From SIG78 sp036677805 (GTDB lineage: Bacteria; Verrucomicrobiota; Lentisphaeria; Victivallales; Victivallaceae), in NCBI GenBank assembly GCA_036677805.1, contig JAVBVS010000015.1:1-64000 (forward strand): a stretch of 64,000 nt of DNA, read 5' to 3'. The stretch's first letter is position 1, and the number at the start of each line of letters is the position of its first letter. The notes under the pieces are model-generated. The model was not told the DNA's origin. It worked only from the letters and a program-made list of their open reading frames with translations, and searched no databases. The position numbers and the translations under genes are program-made. Shown piece after piece: positions 7,902 to 17,080 of this stretch.

Positions 7902-9455
7902 TCAGTGTTGATAAAGAAACTCTTCGGTATTGAGCAAAATCCACACGAGATTGGCAGTCATCCGCCAACGTTCCTGCGGCGAATACTGATTGAGCGCCTT
8001 GCGGATGATTTCAGCTTCATCGGGCGTCGGTCCGCGCGAATAAAACAGCCAGTAAATCCGCTCCAGCGATTTCTCCGGCCGCAATCCCTTCAAATCGGCG
8101 CGGCGCGGAATCCGATTGATGCGTGAATACAAAGTACCCGAATTATAAAGAAACAACCGCTGCTTGGCGGTGATGTCGTCATTGCGCTCCGCCCGCAAGC
8201 CGGAGTCACGCGCCGGACGGCCGAACAACAACAGAAACGCACTGGAAATCGAGCCGTCCGCCAGCGTGACGGTTCGCGCATTCTCCGGCAGATAGGTAAA
8301 CGGTTCCGGAATTACGCTGGAATAGGCAAAGGAACTTTCAGTCAAGTCCCGCAACATGTCCTCCAGCACCTCCGCCGGCAGCCGGCGGATCGGAAACAGG
8401 GCCCAGTTCCGCCGCAATTGTTCGACTTCTTCCGGTTTGGCCGACGTCCCCGCCCGGTATAACGCCGACGTCGCGATCAATTCCTGAATCCGCCGGAGAT
8501 CATAGCCCGATTTTTTGAGTTCCTGCGCCAGATAATCCAGAATCGCCCGGTCGCATTCGTCCGCGGTCGCATCCCGATTCATGCCGTCAATCGGATTGAG
8601 CAGGCCCCGACCGAAAAATTCACTCCATATCCGATTGGCCATCGCCCGGGCCAGCAACCCGTCCGGGTCCTGTTCCACATAGTCCGCCAGCGCTTTCCGG
8701 CTGTCGGCGCCAGCCGCGACCTCGACCGCTTCGCCGCCCGGCAAGGTCAGCTTCGCCGCATTTTCCAACGGCTCGGCATAGACGATCTCCTCCTTCCATT
8801 CCCGGGTCGGCTTGTACCGGACGGAAGCGAAGAACTTGACGAATTCATCCTTTTCCCGCTGCGACAACGCAGTCCAATCCAGGCCGAACCAGGTCTGCAT
8901 GGTCGTCGCCGCCAACCCCTCCGGAGTCCGACTGGCCAGCGCACGATAATAATTCGCCTCCGGCACTCGGAAATTACTGCCGGAAGCCCGCAGCAAAGCC
9001 GCCGCGAAATGGGCGCAGGATTCGTGATTGCCCCAGAAATCGTGAATCCGGCGCTGATAGACATAGACCGCGTTGGGCCAGAGATTGATCGGAAACTCCG
9101 ATTTCACCCGAAGCATATCGGCGAATTTCAGCGTCCAGTAATCGTTGAAAGCCGGTTCGTTCAACAGCCGCCGAACCAGCATCCGGTCCTTGGCCGGATT
9201 GGTATTGCCGACAAAGCTTTGGGCTTCTTCCACCGTCGGCAGCCGCCCGAGCAAATCCAGATAGACCCGGCGAACCCAAACCGAATCCGACGCCGCCCGC
9301 GGCGCTCCGACGCCCGCCACCAGCCACTTTTCCGCCAGCAGCTTGTCCAGATCCGATACCACCGCCACCGGCTCCTTCTGGACATAGACACTCGCGGCAG
9401 CCGTCCCTCCGGCCAGCACCGCGCCAAGCAGCATCGCCAATGCCATCGTCTTCAT
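7902..9455 (-). CDS. DUF1549/DUF1553 secreted protein
   Basis: 517 residues with a Sec signal peptide (1-21). DUF1549 is shown by VWVRRVYLDLLGRLPTVEEA near residue 65 and DUF1553 by ANRIWSEFFGRGLLNPIDGM near residue 270, followed by YDLRRIQELIATSALYR. Many planctomycetal homologues are 700-1100 residues and carry a cytochrome c (CxxCH) domain. This one has no CxxCH and goes straight from the leader into DUF1549, so it is a short form. It starts the DUF1549-DUF1501-PPC triad, 18 bp after the Rid-family gene, so all are probably one transcript. Confidence 0.87.
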   Translation of the reverse strand: MKTMALAMLLGAVLAGGTAAASVYVQKEPVAVVSDLDKLLAEKWLVAGVGAPRAASDSVWVRRVYLDLLGRLPTVEEAQSFVGNTNPAKDRMLVRRLLNEPAFNDYWTLKFADMLRVKSEFPINLWPNAVYVYQRRIHDFWGNHESCAHFAAALLRASGSNFRVPEANYYRALASRTPEGLAATTMQTWFGLDWTALSQREKDEFVKFFASVRYKPTREWKEEIVYAEPLENAAKLTLPGGEAVEVAAGADSRKALADYVEQDPDGLLARAMANRIWSEFFGRGLLNPIDGMNRDATADECDRAILDYLAQELKKSGYDLRRIQELIATSALYRAGTSAKPEEVEQLRRNWALFPIRRLPAEVLEDMLRDLTESSFAYSSVIPEPFTYLPENARTVTLADGSISSAFLLLFGRPARDSGLRAERNDDITAKQRLFLYNSGTLYSRINRIPRRADLKGLRPEKSLERIYWLFYSRGPTPDEAEIIRKALNQYSPQERWRMTANLVWILLNTEEFLYQH

Positions 9456-9473
9456 CGCTTCACCCGCTGTTGA

Positions 9474-10583
9474 TTATTGGAATGGTTTGAAACGCCGGTC
9501 GCCTTTCCCGTTCACGGCGATACCATCCATCTCGACCAGCCACTCCGGACGGCATACCGCGGCCCGGACCATGATCCGCGCCGTCGCCGGGCACAACTGC
9601 TCGGCCAGAACCTCCTCGACCGCTTCCCGGTCGGCCGAATCGCGCAGATAAATCACCGCCTGACGCAAATCGGCCAATTCCGATCCGTGATTTTCCAGCA
9701 GGGCGCGAAAATTTTCGATCATGCGCAGGGCCTGGCGCCGGATATCCTGCTCATACAGCGTTTTGCCGTCCCGGTCGATGCTCGCCGTCCCCGAAATCCA
9801 ATACCAGGAACGGTCGCCGAGAATCATCCGCGTGCCGCGCTCAAAGGTCACGCCATAAAAATGGGTCGGCGAAAGGTGATTGAGCGCACTCATGTATTCG
9901 ATCTGCTCCGGACGGTGGCCGTAGACCGCCAGGGCATTCATCTGCACCAGCTCGGAGGGCGCCACCGCGATCCCCTCGATGCCGGTGCTGGCGATGTAAT
10001 GCGTTTTTTCGGTAAGTTCGCAACGGCTGAAAAAATCCCGGCGAGCCTTCACCAGCCCCGGGTAATGATTGTCGATGTCCCGGCAGTAAAGCCAGGTGCG
10101 CAGGAGATTGTCCGCAATCCGGCCGCCGCCTTGCGTCACATGCTTTTCCGCCGCGGCAAAAAGCATCGCGGTTTGGGCCAGACTGCCGCCGTCCCGCTCC
10201 AGACCGCCCAAGTCATGAATGAATTCCACCCGGTAGTTACTCAGATTGAGTTTGACCGCTCCAGTGTCGCATTGAACTGCCCGCGCGGGAGCGGCGGCGA
10301 GCGCATAGGCTTCAAGCGCAATCTTGGCGCCGCCGGCGGGAGGCTGGCCCACCGCGCACCAGCAGCATTCCGGCGGCCACAGACGACGCAACACCGGCAG
10401 CTGGTTGGTGATATCGCTCAGATGCGCCCTGACCCACACCAGCGCCGCGTCGCCGCAGGATTTTTCCAGCCGCTGCCAGAGTTCCATCGCTTCGGCAGTG
10501 AAATTTCGCCGCGTTTCCGCCGTCATGGCGATGAAGATTTCATCAATTCCCGAGGCGCCCTTGAATACGGCCTTTTCCGCCAT
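9474..10583 (-). CDS. Rid (YjgF/YER057c) family protein with N-terminal extension
   Basis: About 370 residues. The C-terminal third matches the Rid fold (ISGTASIDRDGKTLYEQDI, then ALRMIENFRALLENHG, and finally CRPEWLVEMDGIAV). Rid proteins hydrolyse reactive enamines/imines or have been adapted to other small-molecule chemistry. The N-terminal two thirds resembles a degenerate Rid-like or chorismatase-like domain. I cannot decide which. An ATG at 10583 follows AAGGA closely. A GTG at 10595 overlaps the stop of the preceding gene (GTGA) and is an equally possible coupled start. It sits between a lipid acyltransferase gene and the DUF1549 triad, an unusual place for a metabolic clean-up protein. 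Confidence 0.65.
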   Translation of the reverse strand: MAEKAVFKGASGIDEIFIAMTAETRRNFTAEAMELWQRLEKSCGDAALVWVRAHLSDITNQLPVLRRLWPPECCWCAVGQPPAGGAKIALEAYALAAAPARAVQCDTGAVKLNLSNYRVEFIHDLGGLERDGGSLAQTAMLFAAAEKHVTQGGGRIADNLLRTWLYCRDIDNHYPGLVKARRDFFSRCELTEKTHYIASTGIEGIAVAPSELVQMNALAVYGHRPEQIEYMSALNHLSPTHFYGVTFERGTRMILGDRSWYWISGTASIDRDGKTLYEQDIRRQALRMIENFRALLENHGSELADLRQAVIYLRDSADREAVEEVLAEQLCPATARIMVRAAVCRPEWLVEMDGIAVNGKGDRRFKPFQ

Positions 10584-10591
10584 AGCATCCT

Positions 10592-11320
10592 TCACGGTTT
10601 GGGTTGCGTTGTTTGTTTTCGTCGCGACCGGGCAATTTCTTCCGGCGTCGGCATATCTTCCGGACGCACCTGGTTCAACTCGTTCAAACGATCCTCCACC
10701 AGTTTCCGGTAGTATTCGACACCCGCTTCATCCAAGTCCGGCGGAATCATGATCATGCTGCCGAGACACAGGGTCAAGGTCGAAAAGGGCTTGGGTATCT
10801 GAAACCGATCCCACGATTTGCACTCCCAGTAGCGGGACGCATTGATCGCGATCGGCACAATTCCCGTCGCCATCTTCGAGGCCAGATGAACCGGGCCCCG
10901 ACTCATATGATAGCGGGGACCACGCGGCCCATCAGGCGTGAAACTCACATGATTTCCCTGCCGGAGCGCATGAATTGCCTCCAATTGCGCCCGGGCCCCC
11001 GCTTTGCTCGAAGAACCGCGCGCGCTTCTCAATCCAAAACAACGGATGAGATCGGCAATATATTGTCCATCGCGCGAAGCGCTGACCACCGCGACGGTCC
11101 GGCGGCGCACCTCGGCCGGAAAGATGACCGGAAAAAACAATAACCGGTTATGCCACGTCACCGCCACCACGCCGCGGGAATCGGTGATCAGATGATCGGG
11201 ATCGATGATCCGGACCCGATAGAAGCAAAGCCGCAGCAGCCGCAGCAGTCCGGCGGCGGCGGCAAACAAACCGTTCGGAAGTTTCTTGGTATTACGAAAT
11301 TTCTTTTTCAGCCAGCCCAT
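10592..11320 (-). CDS. DUF374 lysophospholipid/lipid A acyltransferase-like protein
   Basis: 242 residues. Family DUF374, related to lauroyl (LpxL-type) and 1-acyl-glycerol-phosphate acyltransferases. Visible motifs are AVTWHNRLLFFP (active-site His) around residues 52-63 and SFTPDGPRGPRYHMSRG around 125-140. Family members acylate lipid A or phospholipid precursors at the inner membrane. An amphipathic N-terminus instead of a clear signal peptide suggests peripheral membrane attachment. The gene lies 6 bp after the YggL-like gene and its stop overlaps the GTG of the Rid gene, so it is inside the leftward operon. Confidence 0.8.
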   Translation of the reverse strand: MGWLKKKFRNTKKLPNGLFAAAAGLLRLLRLCFYRVRIIDPDHLITDSRGVVAVTWHNRLLFFPVIFPAEVRRRTVAVVSASRDGQYIADLIRCFGLRSARGSSSKAGARAQLEAIHALRQGNHVSFTPDGPRGPRYHMSRGPVHLASKMATGIVPIAINASRYWECKSWDRFQIPKPFSTLTLCLGSMIMIPPDLDEAGVEYYRKLVEDRLNELNQVRPEDMPTPEEIARSRRKQTTQPKP

Positions 11321-11326
11321 GGCCCG

Positions 11327-11626
11327 TCACTGAATTTCGGAGGCCTCGAATTTCACGATTTCATCCCATCCTCCGATGGCGTCGAGAAATTCCTGGCGAC
11401 GCTCGGCGTTGCGGGTGGCAAGGCGGCCGGTTTCAACGTAGACCGTCAATTCGGTATCGCCGATGTTGCCTTCGCAGCGCAGATCCCGCATCTCCGCCTC
11501 GGCAATGAACCGGGCTACGAAATTCGCCTGGTCGCCGTCGGCCAGCGGCTTGATTTCCGCGGTAAAGGCGAACCACGGCCGATAGAATTCCCCGACACCC
11601 CACTTCTTGCGCAAACGTTTTTTCAT
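11327..11626 (-). CDS. YggL (DUF469) family ribosome-associated protein
   Basis: 99 residues from the chosen start. It begins MKKRLRKKWGVGEFYRPWF, which is the conserved opening of YggL-type proteins that bind the 50S subunit. The rest is a compact acidic alpha/beta domain of the usual length. GGGAGAAA 5 nt before the ATG at 11626 decides the start. A frame extending to 11647 lacks a ribosome site. First gene of the leftward operon; its promoter should lie in 11650-11760. Confidence 0.75.
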   Translation of the reverse strand: MKKRLRKKWGVGEFYRPWFAFTAEIKPLADGDQANFVARFIAEAEMRDLRCEGNIGDTELTVYVETGRLATRNAERRQEFLDAIGGWDEIVKFEASEIQ

Positions 11627-11776
11627 GAATTTTCTCCCTGGCAACACTCATGCGGATTTAAAACAAGATAAGAAAATGTACATCATTCCGGCCATTTTGC
11701 AACCATTTTTCGCCATAAAGCCGGAATAAATCGGAGACACGATATGAATTCATTGTAAAAAAAGCGGCGACTCGGA

Positions 11777-11805
11777 TTGAAAAATGGTCTCATTGGCTCT
11801 ATAGT
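11777..11805 (+). promoter_or_regulatory. Promoter for the exopolysaccharide kinase/phosphatase pair
   Basis: The -35 box TTGAAA (11777-11782), a 17-bp spacer and the -10 box TATAGT (11800-11805) stand 55 bp before the BY-kinase start. It is a close match to the sigma-70 consensus. The remaining part of 11648-11860 is AT-rich and holds no gene. Confidence 0.7.
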
Positions 11806-11860
11806 AGATCAAATAAAGGGGTGAACGGTCTTTTCAGTTTTTGGAGTATCGATATTTTTT

Positions 11861-13456
11861 ATGGAAGAGAAAATTTTTGACTTCGTGCGGATATGGCGTT
11901 TTATTCGGCGCTATTGGATTATCATCGCGGCATTGGGAATCAGCGGCGCCGTCATCGGATACGCGCTGGCCCGGTGGGTCGTCCATCCGACTTATCAGTG
12001 CACGGCGCTGATTTTCGCCTGGAGCGAAGTCGATCAGATACCGCAATCGGATGCGTCGGAAAATCGGGCCACTCCGGCCGAAGCCGAAACCCGGGACGCG
12101 CAGAATGAAACCGAAAAACCCGGCCGGCCGCGGAGTTCATCCCTGGAGCAGGAAATCGCCATGGCCAAATTGCGCTCCTACCAGTTGCTCACGGCGCAGT
12201 TGACCGTCGGCAACCTGCTGATGCCGGACTTTCAGACACTGCTCAACAGCAATCGGGTTCGCAAAAAGATCAGTGTCGCGCTGAAGGAGATATTCGGCAC
12301 CGACTCAACCCCTGCCTATACCCTGTCCGCCCGGCCGTTGCCCAAAACCCGCTTTGTCGAAATTGCGGTTCAGAGCAAAAGCCGTAACCAGACGCCGGTG
12401 ATCATCGAGAAAACGGTTGAAATCTTCACTCAGGAGGCGCGGAGCCTGCTGGGGATCAACAATACTCAAAGTATTGACATCTCGGCTTCGGCGATCAAAG
12501 TCGCGCCCAAAATTCCGCTCTATACCATCGTCGGTTTGCTCCTGGGGCTGCTGCTCGGCGGCGGCGGATGTTTTCTGATCGATTTCTTCGATAAATCGAT
12601 TCGTGACTTGAAAGAACTTGAAGAGCGACTTCAACTCCCGGTGCTCGGAGTTCTGCCGGAAGTCGCCAGCATGAGCGGCGATCACGACGGCGAACTCTGG
12701 CAGCAGGACACCAAATCGGTTTATGGCGAAGCCATTCGCTCGCTTCGGGTTAACATCGAATATCTGCTGCCGGAAAAAGGCAGCGCCAAAGTATTCCTGA
12801 CTACCAGCGTCAACAAAAGCGAAGGCAAGAGTTCGGTGGTTTCAAGCATGGCCATCGCCCTTGCCAAAATCGAGAAGAAGGTGTTGCTGATCGACGTCGA
12901 TTTGCGTCGTCCGCGGCAGCATCGGATTTTCAAGTTGTCCAATAAGGTCGGCCTGGTGGATTTGCTGGTTTCCAAAAAACAATTTGAAGAAGCGGTGCAC
13001 CGCAACGTCAATTTGCCGGGCCTGGATATTCTCACCAGCGGAACCGTTCCGATTACGCCGAGCGATCTGCTCGGATCGCGGCGGCTGGAAGAATTTCTGA
13101 AAACTTGTGCCAATCATTATGATTATATCCTGCTTGACGCGCCGCCGGCGCTGGGCATCGCCGACCCGATGATTCTCGGCAAGCTGACCGACACCACCAT
13201 ATTGATCTGCGATTGCCGGGAGGCCAACGTCGATAAGCTGGCCGGAGTCACCGAGCGGCTGCGGCAGGCCGATGTCCGCCTTGGCGGCCTGGTTCTGAAC
13301 CGTTTTTCGCTGATGAACAAGAGTGATTATTATTACTACTATCAACACTATTACTACGGTTACCATTACAGCTACACGGCGGAACCGGGCAGCAGCGACG
13401 AATTCGCCATCATCCCGGACGAGCCCGAGGGCGGCAATGAGCCGTCTCAATCCTGA
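11861..13456 (+). CDS. Wzz-domain bacterial tyrosine kinase (CpsD/Wzc type)
   Basis: 531 residues. Membrane spans at about 19-40 and 218-242 flank a periplasmic Wzz-type chain-length domain. The cytoplasmic BY-kinase domain has Walker A (KSEGKSS, about 319-325), Walker A' (VLLIDVDLRR, 341-350) and Walker B (YILLDAPP, 422-429). The C-terminus carries a tyrosine cluster with 11 Tyr between residues 490 and 505, the autophosphorylation tail. It controls polymerisation and export of a capsule or exopolysaccharide at the inner membrane. The cognate phosphatase gene follows after 15 bp, and a good promoter precedes. The polymer's biosynthetic genes are not in the window. Confidence 0.9.
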   Translation: MEEKIFDFVRIWRFIRRYWIIIAALGISGAVIGYALARWVVHPTYQCTALIFAWSEVDQIPQSDASENRATPAEAETRDAQNETEKPGRPRSSSLEQEIAMAKLRSYQLLTAQLTVGNLLMPDFQTLLNSNRVRKKISVALKEIFGTDSTPAYTLSARPLPKTRFVEIAVQSKSRNQTPVIIEKTVEIFTQEARSLLGINNTQSIDISASAIKVAPKIPLYTIVGLLLGLLLGGGGCFLIDFFDKSIRDLKELEERLQLPVLGVLPEVASMSGDHDGELWQQDTKSVYGEAIRSLRVNIEYLLPEKGSAKVFLTTSVNKSEGKSSVVSSMAIALAKIEKKVLLIDVDLRRPRQHRIFKLSNKVGLVDLLVSKKQFEEAVHRNVNLPGLDILTSGTVPITPSDLLGSRRLEEFLKTCANHYDYILLDAPPALGIADPMILGKLTDTTILICDCREANVDKLAGVTERLRQADVRLGGLVLNRFSLMNKSDYYYYYQHYYYGYHYSYTAEPGSSDEFAIIPDEPEGGNEPSQS

Positions 13457-13471
13457 TTTGCGGACTGCTTC

Positions 13472-14221
13472 ATGATCGATCTGCACAACCATCTGTTATA
13501 CCATCTGGACGACGGGGCCCGGAGTCTGGAGGAATCCATTGCCATGCTCGAAGAAGCGAAAGACAATGGGATCACGGAGATTGTCGCAACGCCGCACATC
13601 ATGCCGGACAGCGATCCGGAACAATATGAAAAATCTTTTGCCGCGGTGGCCGCGGAAGCCGCCCGGCGCGGCATCAGGCTGTATCGCGGTGCGGAATACA
13701 ACGGGCGGAACCTGCCGTCCCGGCCACCCTTCACCACGCTGGGCGAAATCGAGAAAGGCATCGTCCTGATCGATTTCCGGATCCCCTCGCTGCCCCCCGA
13801 ATTCCGGATGCAGGCCGATGATATTTTCAACGCCGGATACCGCATCGTCATCGCCCATCCGGAACGAACCTTTCCGCCGTCGATGTTGAATGATCTCGAA
13901 AATTTGTCCGAAATCGGAATTTCTTATCAAATTACCGCGTCAAGCCTTCTGGGCGCGTTCGGGCCGGCCACCAGGAACATGGCCATGACCATGCTGAAGC
14001 GCGGACTGGCCCGACTGGTAGCCTCGGATGCCCATGACACCCGCCAGCGCAATAACTGCATGCGGGCGGCCTATGAGCTGATCGCCCGCAAATTCGGGCC
14101 TGAAGCCGTCGCAACACTGCAGCAGAACGCCCGTGCCGTGCTCACGCCCGGCCGAACTAGACTGGCGCCGATTCCGTTGCGGCGCTTCCGGTTCGGATTT
14201 CTGAAATTCATCGGTCAATGA
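13472..14221 (+). CDS. CpsB/CapC-type PHP-family tyrosine phosphatase
   Basis: 249 residues, a metal-dependent phosphatase of the PHP fold that removes phosphate from the Tyr-rich tail of BY-kinases. It begins with the metal motif DLHNHLLYHLDDGARS and contains ATPHIMPD near residue 40, then AHPERTFPP and SDAHDTRQRN further on. These are all PHP metal-ligand regions. The gene follows the kinase gene closely and uses the same promoter. The phosphorylation cycle of this pair should set polysaccharide chain length or export. Cytoplasmic; no signal peptide. Confidence 0.87.
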   Translation: MIDLHNHLLYHLDDGARSLEESIAMLEEAKDNGITEIVATPHIMPDSDPEQYEKSFAAVAAEAARRGIRLYRGAEYNGRNLPSRPPFTTLGEIEKGIVLIDFRIPSLPPEFRMQADDIFNAGYRIVIAHPERTFPPSMLNDLENLSEIGISYQITASSLLGAFGPATRNMAMTMLKRGLARLVASDAHDTRQRNNCMRAAYELIARKFGPEAVATLQQNARAVLTPGRTRLAPIPLRRFRFGFLKFIGQ

Positions 14222-14366
14222 AATTCCGGTGATTTTTTCGGAAAATTCTCTTCCCAAACCATCTCGATGACTTTATTTCGGCAACAAGTCGGAGTATATT
14301 ATCAGGATGACTGTATTTTGAGCAAATCAGCGAATCATCCTCAACATATTAAGATATGGAACGACC

Positions 14367-15659
14367 ATGAATAAAAAAGTAAAAGTCGGCATTATCGGGT
14401 TCGGCACCGTCGGGGCCGGCGCGGCGTCCAATTTGCTGCGCAATCACGACATATTGCAGGAACGCACCGGAGTGGACATTGAACTGTCCATGATCGCGGA
14501 CCGCGACATCACCACCGACCGCGGCGTCAAAGTGCCGCACGAGCTGCTGACCACCGATGTTGAAAAATTAATTGCTTCCTCGGATATCGTGGTGGAACTC
14601 ATCGGCGGCACCACGATCGCCGGCGATTTCATCCTCAAGGCGCTGAATGCCGGCAAGGCGGTGGTCACCGCCAACAAGGCGCTTCTGGCCACCCGTGGCG
14701 GCGAACTGTTTGCCGCGGCCGCGGCCAACGGCGTCGATCTCTATTACGAAGCCAGCGTAGCCGGCGGCATTCCGGTGATCAAAGCGCTGCGCGAAGGACT
14801 GGTCGCCAACCGGATCGAACGGATCTACGGCATCATGAACGGCACCTGCAACTATATCCTCACCCGCATGGAAGCCGAAGGCGCGGCGTTCGAGCCGATT
14901 CTGGCCGACGCCCAGAAGCTGGGTTATGCCGAAGCCAATCCATCGCTTGACGTCGATGGGTTCGACACCGCACACAAGGCCGCTATCCTGGCCGCGCTGG
15001 CTTACGGCAAGTGGTTCGGCATCGACGCGGTCAGCGTCGAGGGTATCCGTCAGGTCACGCAGCTCGACATGAAGATGGCCGGGGAGCTCGGTTACCGGTT
15101 CAAACTTCTGGCGATCATCAAAAATATCGCCGGCGCGGTTCAGATTTCGGTCGCGCCGACGCTGGTCCCGCGTCAGTCGATGCTCGGAGCCATCTCCGGT
15201 GTGTTCAACGGCGTCATGATCGACGGCGATACCGTCGGCCAGACACTCTTCTACGGTCGCGGCGCCGGCCGCGACGCGACCGCGAGCGCGGTAGTGGCGG
15301 ATATCGCCGATATCGCGCTCAACCTGACCAAGGGCTGCCCCTGCCGGGTGCCCGCCTTCCGCGACGGCGGCCGCGCCATCGCGACGGTCAGGCCGGAAGA
15401 ATGTTCCAGCCGTTACTATCTGCGGCTGGGAGTGAAAGAACAACCCGGAGTCATGGCGGCGGTCACCGCGATCCTGGCGGCGAAGAAAATCAGCATCTCC
15501 AGTCTGGTACAGCACGAAGGCGCCACCGGAAATGCGGTCCCGCTCCTGATCGTCACCCATCAGACCCGCGAACGGCTGATTCGGGAAGCGATCGCGGAAA
15601 TTGAAAAACTCTCCTGCGTGCTGGAAGCAGTCACGCTGTTCAGAATCGAGGATATCTGA
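14367..15659 (+). CDS. hom: Homoserine dehydrogenase
   Basis: 430 residues. It reduces L-aspartate-4-semialdehyde to homoserine with NAD(P)H on the route to Thr and Met. The Rossmann motif GIIGFGTVGAGAASNL opens the protein. The catalytic region has YEASVAGGIPVIKALREGL and IYGIMNGTCNYILTRME, and a C-terminal ACT domain (about 350-425, YYLRLGVKEQPGVMAAVTAI) would give feedback control by threonine. Length is normal for the monofunctional type. The aspartokinase gene follows after 2 bp, so the first and third enzymes of the aspartate pathway are co-expressed. Confidence 0.93.
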   Translation: MNKKVKVGIIGFGTVGAGAASNLLRNHDILQERTGVDIELSMIADRDITTDRGVKVPHELLTTDVEKLIASSDIVVELIGGTTIAGDFILKALNAGKAVVTANKALLATRGGELFAAAAANGVDLYYEASVAGGIPVIKALREGLVANRIERIYGIMNGTCNYILTRMEAEGAAFEPILADAQKLGYAEANPSLDVDGFDTAHKAAILAALAYGKWFGIDAVSVEGIRQVTQLDMKMAGELGYRFKLLAIIKNIAGAVQISVAPTLVPRQSMLGAISGVFNGVMIDGDTVGQTLFYGRGAGRDATASAVVADIADIALNLTKGCPCRVPAFRDGGRAIATVRPEECSSRYYLRLGVKEQPGVMAAVTAILAAKKISISSLVQHEGATGNAVPLLIVTHQTRERLIREAIAEIEKLSCVLEAVTLFRIEDI

Positions 15660-15661
15660 TC

Positions 15662-17071
15662 ATGGCCAATATGCATACGGTCGAAAAAATCGGCGGAACG
15701 TCCATGAGCCGTTTCGGGGAGTTGATGAACAACATCCTGATCGGCAAGCGCAAGGGCGCCGACCTCTACAATCGCATTTTCGTGGTTTCGGCCTACGGCG
15801 GGATCACCAATCTGCTGCTGGAAGACAAAAAGACCGGAGCGCCCGGCATCTACGGATTGTTTGCCGCCGGCAACAGCGATTGGGAGCTCAAACTCGCCGA
15901 AACCCGCAATAAGATGCTGGAGTTCAACCACTCCTTCGCCGATCTCGGATTGGATCTGGCCGTGGCGGACGCTTTCGTCAACGAACGCCTGGACGGGATT
16001 CGCGACTGCCTGAAAAATCTCCTGAAGCTCAAGAGTTTCGGCCATTTCCGCCCGCAGGACTATCTGCCGGCATCCCGTGAATTTCTGAGCGCGGTCGGTG
16101 AATCGCACAGCGCTTTCAACGCGGTGGAAATCCTGAAGCGGCATCAGGTCAACGCGGTATTCGTCGACTTGAGCGGCTGGAAAGAAAATGAAACCGGCTC
16201 CATTGAAGACAACATCCGCCACCACCTCGCCGGACTGGATTTCGCCGCCTGCATGCCGATCGTCACCGGCTATGCCAAATGCGCCGAAGGCATCATGAAC
16301 CGCTTCGATCGGGGCTACAGCGAAATCACCTTCAGCAAGATTGCGGTGGTGACCAAGGCGCGCGAAGGAATCATCCACAAGGAGTTCCATCTTTCGACCG
16401 GCGATCCGAAACTGATCGGACAGGACCGGGTGCGCACCATCGGCCATACCAACTTCGACATTGCCGACCAGCTGGCCGATATGGCCATGGAAGCAATCCA
16501 TCCCAAGGCCGCCAAGGAGATGGAGCGCGAAAACATCAGCATCCGAGTCAAAAATGCATTCGATCCGGAGCATCCGGGAACGCTGATCAGCAGCGATTAT
16601 GTGGCGCCGACACCGCGCATCGACATGATCTGCGGCCGCAGCGATATTCTCGCCATCGAAGTCTTCGATCCGGAAATGGTCGGGCAGAGCGGCTATGATC
16701 ACCGCATCACCTCGATTCTGGCGCGGCATAAAATCAGCTATATTGCCAAAAACACCAATGCCAACACCATTACGCATTACATTTCGGAAAAGTCGTCCCT
16801 GCTGCCGAAATTTCTGGCCGATCTGGAGGAAGCCTTCAAAGAAACCGCCAAGCTCCGGACCTGCAAAGTCGCCATTATCGGCGTGATCGGCAGCAACATG
16901 AAGATTCCCGGCATTCTGTCCAAGGCGGCTTCGGCATTGGCGGACGCCAATATCAACGTGCTGGCGCTCGATCAGTGCATGCGTCAGGTCAATATGCAGT
17001 TCGTCGTCGAACGTGACGATTTCGAACAGGCGCAGATTGCCCTGCATCGCAAACTGGTCGAAAACATCTGA
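15662..17071 (+). CDS. lysC: Aspartate kinase, ectoine-type (Ask_Ect-like) subgroup
   Basis: 469 residues. It phosphorylates L-aspartate, opening the Lys/Thr/Met pathway. The start reads HTVEKIGGTSMSRFGELMNN, with KIGGTSMS in place of the common KFGGTSV, and then RIFVVSAYGGITNLLLEDKK. As far as I remember, this pattern belongs to the aspartokinases associated with ectoine clusters. ACT-like segments are at the C-terminus (KVAIIGVIGSNMKIPGILSK; ANINVLALDQCMRQVNMQFV). No ectABC genes are in the window. Here it is paired with hom, which points to amino-acid synthesis. The kinase call is secure; the subgroup is an inference. Confidence 0.9.
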   Translation: MANMHTVEKIGGTSMSRFGELMNNILIGKRKGADLYNRIFVVSAYGGITNLLLEDKKTGAPGIYGLFAAGNSDWELKLAETRNKMLEFNHSFADLGLDLAVADAFVNERLDGIRDCLKNLLKLKSFGHFRPQDYLPASREFLSAVGESHSAFNAVEILKRHQVNAVFVDLSGWKENETGSIEDNIRHHLAGLDFAACMPIVTGYAKCAEGIMNRFDRGYSEITFSKIAVVTKAREGIIHKEFHLSTGDPKLIGQDRVRTIGHTNFDIADQLADMAMEAIHPKAAKEMERENISIRVKNAFDPEHPGTLISSDYVAPTPRIDMICGRSDILAIEVFDPEMVGQSGYDHRITSILARHKISYIAKNTNANTITHYISEKSSLLPKFLADLEEAFKETAKLRTCKVAIIGVIGSNMKIPGILSKAASALADANINVLALDQCMRQVNMQFVVERDDFEQAQIALHRKLVENI

Positions 17072-17080
17072 GTTGCGGCC

